The position numbers and the translations under genes were made by a program. From the NCBI GenBank assembly GCA_009767595.1, contig VSDK01003948.1, positions 104,467 to 168,466 on the forward strand: a DNA stretch of 64,000 nt, given 5' to 3'. Shown in pieces: positions 36,701 through 48,700 of this stretch. A model generated the notes under the pieces. That model saw only the letters and a list, made by a program, of their open reading frames with translations. It searched no databases and was not told where the DNA came from. Within the stretch, counting starts at the first letter, position 1, and each line of letters opens with the position of its first letter. The stretch is from Symbiodinium kawagutii. Its lineage: Eukaryota > Sar > Dinophyceae > Suessiales > Symbiodiniaceae.

Positions 36701-39700
36701 CCAATACCAGCAACGCAGCTGGTTGAGACTAGCAAAATCTTGCTCGGTTCCTGTGGTTCTGACGCCGGACCTCCTCCTGTTCCATTTTTCGCCGTTCTTC
36801 CTCAAACCGAGCCTTGATGGAGTCAAAACGACTCTGGTGGCCGTACAATCACTAAATCCGCACACACGCAAGTGAAAATGAATTCTGGTGACAAATCCTA
36901 AATAAACACCTGAAACGACAGGAGCTCTTGTCTTGTCTACCCGGTCCAAAGATGTCCCAAGCGTGTGCTTGCTCAAGTCTCTCAGCAGTTCAGTTGTTTC
37001 ACTAGCAGCATTTCAAGAATAATCAAAATCAAAAGCCCGGACTGGACCCCGAAAACAGAAAATATGTGTCTGCTCCCGATCACTGCTAGCAGTCACCTGT
37101 TCCGCGGCTCTTCTTGCTTCTTCTCGCAAGGCCTCCAAACAAACAGCAGTCAAAGCTCACTCACTGTCTCCAGCAGGTCAACCCCTTCCTTTCAGCACAA
37201 GAGCAGTCCCCAGTGGCATCATCTGTGGCACTTAGTCGCAGCTAGCAAAGCAACGCACGCAAGCTTCACACCAACTCACACCGTATCTACTTCACCTGCT
37301 GCCTGCCCACAATCCAAGCATCTCAGAAGAAGCTTTCCAAATCATCCCAACCATGCCAAACCAGCTTTATACATGCATACACTTCAGCTTTCAGTCTGGC
37401 AAAATGGGACTTTCCTTTATCGTATTTGTCGGGTTCATGCCCAGCCTCCTTCTCTTGCCACTTTCTCCGCTCTTCTTCAAGTCGTGCCTATAAATTTGCA
37501 AGACAATTTGCAAACAAACAGGTGTTCAACTGTTCAATCAACGTGTTCTACTGCCTTCAACTGCCTTCATGAATACTCTGAGTATCTCGAAGTCACNNNN
37601 NNNNNNNNNNNNNNNNNNNNNNNNNNNNNNNNNNNNNNNNNNNNNNNNNNNNNNNNNNNNNNNNNNNNNNNNNNNNNNNNNNNNNNNNNNNNNNNNNNNN
37701 NNNNNNNNNNNNNNNNNNNNNNNNNNNNNNNNNNNNNNNNNNNNNNNNNNNNNNNNNNNNNNNNNNNNNNNNNNNNNNNNNNNNNNNNNNNNNNNNNNNN
37801 NNNNNNNNNNNNNNNNNNNNNNNNNNNNNNNNNNNNNNNNNNNNNNNNNNNNNNNNNNNNNNNNNNNNNNNNNNNNNNNNNNNNNNNNNNNNNNNNNNNN
37901 NNNNNNNNNNNNNNNNNNNNNNNNNNNNNNNNNNNNNNNNNNNNNNNNNNNNNNNNNNNNNNNNNNNNNNNNNNNNNNNNNNNNNNNNNNNNNNNNNNNN
38001 NNNNNNNNNNNNNNNNNNNNNNNNNNNNNNNNNNNNNNNNNNNNNNNNNNNNNNNNNNNNNNNNNNNNNNNNNNNNNNNNNNNNNNNNNNNNNNNNNNNN
38101 NNNNNNNNNNNNNNNNNNNNNNNNNNNNNNNNNNNNNNNNNNNNNNNNNNNNNNNNNNNNNNNNNNNNNNNNNNNNNNNNNNNNNNNNNNNNNNNNNNNN
38201 NNNNNNNNNNNNNNNNNNGCTCCCGATCACTGCTAGCAGTCACCTGTTCTGCGGCTCTTCTTGCTTCTTCTCGCAAGGCCTCCAAACAAACAGCAGTCAA
38301 AGCTCACTCACTGTCTCCAGCAGGTCAACCCCTTCCTTTCAGCACAAGAGCAGTCCCCAGTGGCATCATCTGTGGCATTTAGTCGCAGCTAGCAAAGCGA
38401 CGCACGCAAGCTTCACACCGACTCACACCGCATATCTACTTCAACTGCTGTCTGCCCTCAATCCAAGCATCTCAGAAGAAGCTTTCCAAATCATCCCAAC
38501 CATGCCAAACCAGCTTTACACATGCATACACTTCAGCTCTCAGTCTGGCAAAATGGGACTTTCCTTTATCGTATTTTTCGGGTTCATGCCCAGCCTCCTC
38601 CTCTTCCCACTTTCTCCGCTCTTCTTCAAGTCGTGCCTATAAATTTGCAAGACAATTTGCAAACAAACAGGTGTTCAACTGTTCAATCAACGTGTTCTAC
38701 TGCCTTCAACTGCCTTCATGAATACTCTGTGTCATGGGGCTGGTCCCACATACCTACCCCGGCCCCTCTACCTGTCCACAAGGCAAAATTGTGCTCAGCT
38801 GTGTCTTGCTGTTCTGAACTTCTACACATCCCTGCGACCTCCTCCTCTTCCATTTTTCGCCGTTCTTCTTCAAGTCGCGCCTGCATGGAGGGTCAAGAAC
38901 GAAGCTAAAGCTATCCAAACCCAAAAGGCAGGGCAAAGAAAAACGCAGTGACGATGACATAAAACCGCTTGAGACCCAGAAACAACACAAGCAGGGCTCT
39001 TCTGAAACAATTGCAGTACTGGTACTACAACCTGCACATGTAGAATCATGTAAATGAACATGTGATCGGGTGAACACCTATAAAAACACTTGACCGGAAA
39101 CCATCAGGAGCTCTGGTTTTGTCTTCCCTGCCCCAAGATGTCCACAGGTGTGTGCTTGCTCCAATCTATCAGCAATTGTTTCTGTAAAAACATTTTCACC
39201 AAAATCAAAAGCCCGGACCGGACCCCGAAAAACAGAAAATATGTGTCTGCTCCCGATCACTGCTAGCAGTCACCTGTTCTGCGGCTCTTCTTGCTTCTTC
39301 TCGCAAGGCCTCCAAACAAACAGCAGTCAAAGCTCACTCACTGTCTCCAGCAGGTCAACCCCTTCCTTTCAGCACAAGAGCAGTCCCCAGTGGCATCATC
39401 TGTGGCATTTAGTCGCAGCTAGCAAAGCGACGCACGCAAGCTTCACACCGACTCACACCGCATATCTACTTCAACTGCTGCCTGCCCTCAATCCAAGCAT
39501 CTCAGAAGAAGCTTTCCAAATCATCCCAGCCATGCAAAACGAGCTTTATACATGCATACACTTCAGCTTTCAGTCTGGCAAAATGGGACTTTCTTTTATC
39601 GTATTCTTCTCGTTCATGCCCAGCCTCCTCCTCTTCCCACTTTCTCCGCTCTTCTTCAAGTCGTGCCTATAAACTTACAAAACAACTTGGAAACAAACAG

Positions 39701-42700
39701 GTGTTCAACTGTGCAATCAACGTGTTCTATTGCCTTCAACTGCCTTCATACTCTGAGTATCTCGAAGTCACCAGGATGCTTTCAACACAAGTTTGAACAC
39801 CTTGAACGGAATAACTGAGACATCCTGAAACAAAGTCATGATGCACTTTCATTTTGGATCGCTGACAATACGTTGCTTCGATCTTCATCGTTCCAGCCAC
39901 CTCTTCTGCAGCTCTTCTTTCTATTTCTCGGGCTGCCTTCAAAAGAAAGCGATTCAAAATGGATCTCTGGCCCAGTTATAGCATGAATGCTGCGCTAAAT
40001 CATGAGAGACCAATACTTGTCATGGGGCTGGTCCCACATACCTACCCCGGCCCCTCTACCTGTCCACAAGGCAAAATTGTGCTCAGCTGTGTCTTGCTGT
40101 TCTGAACTTCTACACATCCCTGCGACCTCCTCCTCTTCCATTTTTCGCCGTTCTTCTTCAAGTCGCGCCTGCATGGAGGGTCGAGAACGAAGCTGAAGCT
40201 ATCCAAACCCAAGAGGCAGGGCAAAGAAAAGGAGTGATGATGACATAAAACCGCTTGAGACCCGGAAACAACACTAGCAGGGGCTCATCTGAAACAATTG
40301 CAGTACTGGTACTACAACCTGCACATGTAGAATCATGTAAATGAACATGTGATCGGGTGAACACCTATAAAAACACTTCACCTGAAAGCATCCGGAGCTC
40401 TGGTTTTGTCTTCCCTGCCCCAAGATGTCCACAGGTGTGTGCTTGCTCAAATCTATCAGCAGTTGTTTTGCTCGAAGCATCTCAATTTCATTAAAATCAA
40501 AAGCCCGGACTGGACCCCGAAAAACAGAAAATATGTGTCAGCTCCCGATCACTGCTAGCAGTCACCTGTTCTGCGGCTCTTCTTGTTTCTTCTCGCAATG
40601 CCTCCAAACAAACAGCAGTCAAAGCTCACTCACTGTCTCCAGCAGGTCAACCCCTTCCTTTCAGCACAAGAGCAGTCCCCAGTGGCATCATCTGTGGCAT
40701 TTAGTCGAGGCTAGAAAAGCAACACGCACAGGCTTCACACCGACTCACACCGCATATCTACTTCAACTGCTGCCTGCCCTCAATCCAAGCATCTCAGAAG
40801 AAGCTTTCCAAATCATCCCAACCATGCCAAACCAGCTTTACACATGCATACGCTTCAGCTTTCAGTCTGGCAAAATGGGACTTTCTTTTATCGTATTCTT
40901 CTCGTTCATGCCCAGCCTCCTCCTCTTCCCACTTTCTCCGCTCTTCTTCAAGTCGTGCCTATAAATTTGCAAGACAATTTGCAAACAAACAGGTGTTCAA
41001 CTGTTCAATCAACGTGTTCTACTGCCTTCAACTGCCTTCATGAATACTCTGAGTATCTCGAAGTCACCAAGATGCTTTCAACACAAGTTTGAAAACCTTG
41101 ATCGGAATACCTGAAACATCTTGAAACAAAGTCATGAGGCACTTTCATTTTGGATCGCTGACAATACATTGCTTTGATCTTCATCGTTCCAGCCACCTCT
41201 TCTGCAGCTCTTCTTTCTATTTCTCGGGCTGCCTTCAAAAGAAAGCGATCTAAGATGGCACTCTAGCCCAGTCATAACGTGAATGCTACTCAAATCATGA
41301 GAAGCCAATACTTGTCATGAAGCTTGTCCCACATACCTACCCCGACCCCTCTACCTGTCCACAAGGCAAAATTGTGCTCAGCTGTGTCTTGCTGTTCTGA
41401 ACTTCTACACATCCCTGCGACCTCCTCCTCTTCCATTTTTCGCCGTTCTTCTTCAAGTCGCGCCTGCATGGAGGGTCAAGAACGAAGCTGAAGCTATCCA
41501 AACCCAAAAGGCAGGGCAAAGAAAAACGCAGTGACGATGACATAAAACCGCTTGAGACCCAGAAACAACACAAGCAGGGCTCTTCTGAAACAATTGCAGT
41601 ACTGGTACTACAACCTGCGCATGTAGAATCATGTAAATGAACATGTGATCGGGTGAACGCGTATAAAAACACCTGACCTGAAAACATCAGGAGCTCTAGT
41701 TGTGTCTTCCCTGCCCCAAGATGTCCACAGGTGTGTGCTGCTCAAATCTATCAGCAGGTGTTTTGCTAGAAGCATCTCAATTTCATTAAAATCAAAAGCC
41801 CGGACCGGACCCCGAAAAACAGAAAATATGTGTCAGCTCCCGATCACTGCTAGCAGTCACCTGTTCTGCGGCTCTTCTTGCTTCTTCTCGCAATTCCTCC
41901 AAACAAACAGCAGTCAAAGCTCACTCACTGTCTCCAGCAGGTCAACCCCTTCCTTTCAGCACAAGAGCAGTCCCCAGTGGCATCATCCGTGGCATTTAGT
42001 CGAGGCTAGCAAAGAACGCACGCAAGCGTCACACCAACTCACACCGCATATCTACTTCACCTGCTGCCTGCCCTCAATCCAAGCATCTCAGAAGAAGCTT
42101 TCCAAATCATCCCAACCATGCAAAACCAGCTTTATACATGCATACGCTTCAGCTTTCAGTCTGGCAAAATGGGACTTTCGTTTATCGTATTTTTCTGGTT
42201 CATGCCCAGCCTCCGCCTCTTCCCACTTTCTCCGCTCTTCTTCAAGTCGTGCCTATAAACTTACAAAACAACTTGGAAACAAACAGGTGTTCAACTGTGC
42301 AATCAACGTGTTCTATTGCCTTCAGCCGCCTTCATGAATACTCTGAGTATCTCGAAGTCACTAAGATGCTCTCAACACAAGTTTGAAAACCTTGAACGGA
42401 ATAACTGAGACATCCTGAAACAAAGTCATGAGGCACTTTCATTTTGGATCGCTGACAATACGTTGCTTCGATCTTCATCTTTCCAGCCACCTCTTCTGCA
42501 GCTCTTCTTTCTATTTCTCGGGCTGCCTTCAAAAGAAAGCGATTCAAAATGGATCTCTGGCCCAGTTATAGCATGAATACTGCGCTAAATCATGAGAAGC
42601 CAATACTTGTCATGGGGCTGGTCCCACATACCTACCCCGGCCCCTCTACCTGTCCACAAGGCAAAATTGTGCTCAGCTGTGTCTTGCTGTTCTGAACTTC

Positions 42701-45700
42701 TACACATCCCTGCGACCTCCTCCTCTTCCATTTTTCGCCGTTCTTCTTCAAGTCGCGCCTGCATGGAGGGTCAAGAACGAAGCTAAAGCTATCCAAACCC
42801 AAAAGGCAGGGCAAAGAAAAAGCAGTGATGATGACATAAAACCGCTTGAGACCCAGAAACAACACAAGCAGGGCTCTTCTGAAACAATTGCAGTACTGGT
42901 ACTACAACCTGCACATGTAGAATCATGTAAATGAACATGTGATCGGGTGAACACCTATAAAAACACTTGACCGGAAACCATCAGGAGCTCTGGTTTTGTC
43001 TTCCCTGCCCCAAGATGTCCACAGGTGTGTGCTTGCTCCAATCTATCAGCAATTGTTTCTGTAAAAACATTTTCACCAAAATCAAAAGCCCGGACCGGAC
43101 CCCGAAAAACAGAAAATATGTGTCTGCTCCCGATCACTGCTAGCAGTCACCTGTTCTGCGGCTCTTCTTGCTTCTTCTCGCAAGGCCTCCAAACAAACAG
43201 CAGTCAAAGCTCACTCACTGTCTCCAGCAGGTCAACCCCTTCCTTTCAGCACAAGAGCAGTCCCCAGTGGCATCATCTGTGGCATTTAGTCGAGGCTAGC
43301 AAAGAACGCACGCAAGCTTCACACCGACTCACACCGCATATCTACTTCAACTGCTGCCTGCCCTCAATCCAAGCATCTCAGAAGAAGCTTTCCAAATCAT
43401 CCCAACAATGTCAAAACCAGCTTTACACATGCATACACTTCAGCTTTCAGTCTGGCAAAATGGGACTTTCGTTTATCGTATTTTTCTGGTTCATGCCCAG
43501 CCTCCTCCTCTTCCCACTTTCTCCGCTCTTCTTCAAGTCGTGCCTATAAACTTGCAAGACAATTTGCAAACAAACAGGTGTTCAACTGTTCAATCAACGT
43601 GTTCTATTGCCTCCAGCCGCCTTCATGAATACTCTGAGTATCTCGAAGTCACTAAGATGCTCTCAACACAAGTTTGAAAACCTTGAACGGAATACCTCAA
43701 ACATCTTGAAACAGGGTCATGAGGCACTTTCATTTTGGATCGCTGACAATAGATTGCTTCAATCTGCATCGTTTCAGCCACCTCTTCTGCAGCTCTTCTT
43801 TCTATTTCTCGGGCTGCCTTCAAAAGAAAGCGATTCAAAATGGATCTCTGGCCCAGTTATAGCATGAATGCTGCGCTAAATCATGAGAGACCAATACTTG
43901 TCATGAAGCTGGTTCCACATACCCACCCCGCACTCGACCTGTCCACAAGGCAAAATTGTGCTCAGCTGTGTCTTGCTGTTCTGAACCCCTACACATCCCT
44001 GCGACCTCCTCCTCTTCCATTTTTCGCCGTTCTTCTTCAAGTCGCGCCTGCATGGAGGGTCGAGAACGAAGCTAAAGCTATCCAAACCCAAGAGGCAGGG
44101 CAAAGAAAAAGCAGTGATGATGACATAAAAGAGCTTGAGACCCGGAAACAACACAAGCAGGGCTCTTCTGAAGCAATTGCAGTACTGGTACTACAATCTG
44201 CATATGTAGAATCACGTAGATGAACATGTGATCGGGCGAACACCTATAAAAACACTTCACCTGAAAGCATCCGGAGCTCTGGTTTTGTCTTCCCTGCCCC
44301 AAGATGTCCACAGGTGTGTGCTTGCTCAAATCTATCAGCAGTTGTTTTGCTAGAAGCATTTTCACCAAAATCAAAAGCCCGGACTGGACCCCGAAAAACA
44401 GAAAATATGTGTCAGCTCCCGATCACTGCTAGCAGTCACCTGTTCCGCGGCTGTTCTTGCTTCTTCTCGCAATGCCTCCAAACAAAGAGCAGTCAAAGCT
44501 CACTCACCAACTCAAGCCCGCCAACCCTTTCCTTTCAGCAGAAGAGCAGTCCCCAGTGGCATCATCTCTGGCATTTAGTCGCAGCTAGCAAAGCAACGCA
44601 CGCAAGCTTCACACCAACTCACATCGTATCTACTTCACCTGCTGCCTGCCCACAATCCAAGCATCTCAGAAGAAGCTTTCCAAATCATCCCAACCATGCC
44701 AAACCAGCTTTATACATGCATACACTTCAGCTTTAAGTCTGGCAAAATGGGACTTTCTTTTATCGTATTTTTCGGGTTTATGCCCAGCCTCCTTCTCTTC
44801 CCACTTTCTCCGCTCTTCTTCAAGTCGTCCCTATAAACTTGCAAGACAATTTGCAAACAAACAGGTGTTCAACTGTTGAATCAACGTGTTCTATTGCCTT
44901 CAGCCGCCTTCATGAATACTCTGAGTATCTCGAAGTCACTAAGATGCTCTCAACACAAGTTTGAAAACCTTGAACGGAATACCTGAAACATCTTGAAACA
45001 TAGTCATGAGTCATGAGGCACTTTCATTTTGGATCGCTGACAATAGATTGCTTCAATCTTCATCGTTCCAGCCACCTCTTCTGCAGCTCTTCTTTCTATT
45101 TCTCGGGCTGCCTTCAAAAGAAAGCGATCTAAGATGGAACTCTAGCCCAGTGATAGCATGAAAGCTGCGCTAAATCATGAGAAGCCAATACTTGTCTTGA
45201 AACTTGTCCCACATACCTACCCCGGCCCCTCTAACTGTCCACAAGGCAAAATTGTGCTCAGCTGTGTCTTGCTGGTCTGAACTTCTACACATCCCTGCGA
45301 CCTCCTCCTCTTCCATTTTTCGCCGTTCTTCTTCAAGTCGCGCCTGCATGGAGGGTCAAGAACGAAGCTAAAGCTATCCAAACCCAAAAGGCAGGGCAAA
45401 GAAAAAGCAGTGACGATGACATAAAACCGCTTGAGACCCGGAAACAACACAAGCAGGGCTCTTCTGAAACAATTGCAGTACTGGTACTACAACCTGCACA
45501 TGTAGAATCATGTAAATGAACATGTGATCGGGTGAACACCTATAAAAACACTTCACCTGAAAGCATCCGGAGCTCTGGTTTTGTCTTCCCTGCCCCAAGA
45601 TGTCCACAGGTGTGTGCTTGCTCAAATCTATCAGCAGTTGTTTTGCTAGAAGCATCTCAATTTCATTAAAATCAAAAGCCCGGACTGGACCCCAAAAAAC

Positions 45701-48700
45701 AGAAAATATGTGTCAGCTCCCGATCACTGCTAGCAGTCACCTGTTCTGCGGCTCTTCTTGCTTCTTCTCGCAATGCCTCCAAACAAACAGCAGTCAAAGC
45801 TCACTCACCGACTCAAGCCCACCAACCCTTTCCTTTCAGCACAAAAACAGTCCCCAGTGGCAACATCTCTGGCATTTGGTCGCAGCTAGCAAAGCGACAC
45901 GCACAGGCTTCCCACCGACTCACACCGCATATCTACTTCAACTGCTGCCTGCCCACAATCCAAGCATCTCAGAAGAAGCTTTCCAAATCATCCCAACCAT
46001 GTCAAAACCAGCTTTACACATGCATACACTTCAGCTTTCAGTCTGGCAAAATGGGACTTTCGTTTATCGTATTCTTCTCGTTTATGCCCAGCCTCCTCCT
46101 CTTCCCACTTTCTCCGCTCTTCTTCAAGTCGTGCCTACATGTTATATAGGCAATGAGCCCATGCACAAAAGGCGGAACAAACACCTTGCAAGACAACTTG
46201 CAAGCTGTTCAACTGTTCAGTCAACATGTTCTACTGCCTGGATCAATACTCCAAGTCACTAAAATGCTGGCAAACATGGTCTTGCATGAAATATCTTGCA
46301 TGAAATATCTGATGCACTTTCATCTCTTATTTGGTTGGTGATTTCAGCCCCTCTGAAAAATATTAGTCAACCAACCAATTGTTATTTAACAACTACTAGG
46401 GAAAATAAAACATGTTTCAAACCACCAGCCAGTCATTGCTGACAGCAAATACCTTTGATCTTGGCCATGGTTTCCACCAGCCACCTCTTCAGCTCTTCTT
46501 TCTGTTTCTCGTGCTGCCTTCAAACGCAAAGGATTCAAGATGGGACTCTAGCCGAGTTAGTATGGATGTTGAATCAAAACATAATAAATCAATACTTACA
46601 TATACTTACCATGAAGCTGGCTCGTGCTGGCAACAAATAGCTACTCCACATTCTACCTGTCCACAGTGCAGACCACCACAAATATCTCAGAACTCTTGCT
46701 GTGACGCGCAAAAAAGTGCGAGCCAGTCGTCTCTTACTGTTCTGAAGCCGCCGGACCTCCTCCTCTTCCATTTTTCGCCGCTCTTCTTCAAGCCGTGCCT
46801 GCATGGAGGCGACGTCAACGGCAAAACATGATGATATGAGCGCTGATCACCTCATACAAACGAGTGATGCCATCAAAACAAGACTGATGGCCATCAACAC
46901 AAGTGTAGATGGAATCTGGTGAAACATGCGATTAAACACCTGAAACCATCAGGAGCTCTGATTTCGTCTACCTTGTCACAAGATGTCCCAAGTGTGTGTT
47001 TGCTCTATTAGCATTTGTTTCACTAGAAACATTTCAACTCATCAAAATAAATTGCCAAGGCCCCAAAATAGCAAATACATCAGCGCCGGATCTCAGCAGT
47101 CACCTGTTCTGCGGCTCTTCTTGCTTCGTCTTGCGCGGCCTTTAAACACACAGCACGTGCGCTCACTCACCAACTCAAGCCAACTATCTCTCTCCTTCTG
47201 AAGCAGCATCAGCCGCTACAATATCCCTCACTTCATGCAGGCATGTAGGGGCTAGCAAAGCAAAAGACCAAAAACGTGTGAAAATCAGCATTGCAGATCA
47301 TACTCTTCACTTTTGTGTTTGGCAAAACTGAACTTCATCGCGTTCTGATCTGTGTCCGACCTCCTCCTCTTCCCACTTTCTTTGCTCTTCACATCGCGCC
47401 TGCGTGGCGTCTACGCAATGAGCCCAGGCATGAAAGGCAGAAAAGAATAGCTTGCAAACAGGACAACTTGCAAGTTTCTTCAATCAAAAAGTTCTATTTT
47501 CCTGGGAATGCCTGAATCACAAAGTCATAATACAGTACACTTTGATCAATCAGCAAACCTAGACGGTCCTAGAGTTTCATAAATACTGAGGCGTGATCCC
47601 ACGGGTGCTAGTCAACCCAAAACAGCACACACTTAAATCGTCTTGGATCAGTGTCAGTAGATCCAAGATGATTTGAATGCCGCGATGATCGCATGCATTC
47701 ACCTCTTCCGCAGCTCTTCTTTCTTCTTTTTGTGCCGCCTTCAAACGCAAACGATTTAGTGAACATGTTAGCATTGCAGCTGGTTCCAATACTAATTACT
47801 CCGCTTTCTACTTGCCCACACTTCCAAAATCTTTCAGGTCTCTCAGGTCTCTCAGAAAGAAACGGCTCCAGCTAACAGCCCAATTAGCATGTTGTCGGCT
47901 AATTGCTACAGCCTCATGAGCTCGTAGTCCTTCATCCCCTGCCAGCAGTGGCCTCTTCCTTGGCTCTTATTCTCTCTTCTCGTGCCTTCCAATACCGGCA
48001 CCGTTCTCACTTCGCCACAAGACTCGAGCAAGCCGACTGTTCGTTGGTTTTCAGGTCAGGATCAGTCACAGCAACCTGCCCTCATTATGTCTACTTTACA
48101 TGCACTTTACCCCTGTTGAAACATGTTGAAACATGTCAAAACCCATCACGGAAGAGCCACGGCCCCAGGAGATACGCCTCTTCCTGCTCCTCCTTTAACT
48201 TTTTCCGCTCTTCTTCGAGCCGTGCCTGCATGGTTTCACCAGCCATCTTTGATGGCAAATCACCACTGGCAGAACCAGCGGTGATTTGCTACGGATCTTC
48301 AGATAGCGCATGACTCGAAGAATTTCCAACACCTCCAGATCGGTTGTACTGTTCGGTTAGTAAAGGAATGGATTCTGATGAAGCAACGTGGAGCTTGTGG
48401 AAGGCAATGACCAGCCAGCAGTTGCGGTGTCATCCTTGATCCACTGCTCTCAAGCGCCTTTCCTGTGCTGTATTGCTATGACAAGGGTTGGTGGTTTCAA
48501 CCCTTATGACAAATAGGCCTCCAAAACATGTTAAAAACCACCAGCGAGATGGCTGTTTCATAGAAGTATCTGGAACCAGCGACAATCATTGCGACCAGTG
48601 ACTCAGGGTCTTTATCATGGTTGGATTTGAGTCCGGCTCAGTTGAACATATGCTGGCCGCAATCGACTCAGGCCACGTACTTTGCAGTTGCTGTTTTTTG

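Larger units (their letters stand above)
37097..46798. repeat. About 1.29 kb higher-order tandem array of exon modules
   Basis: Type B exons start at 39274, 40566, 41861, 43151, 44440 and 45741 (spacings 1292, 1295, 1290, 1289, 1301), and introns between them are nearly identical across units. The outer units (37097 and 45741-46798) are more diverged. The unit starting at 38244 is only 1030 bp because it lacks the B' exon. Around eight units are represented, one interrupted by the gap. Confidence 0.9.

Noticed and set aside
36965..38642. Long open frames of 230-423 codons across the gap
   Set aside because: Most of their length is translated from N bases, so they carry no information.
41702..42337. 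Plus-strand open frame of 211 codons in the array, rich in Ser and Phe
   Set aside because: It is antisense to the micro-exons (LFFKSC is the reverse of the LEEERR coding) and recurs simply because the DNA is repeated. The AG/GT signals and synonymous-change pattern favour the minus strand.
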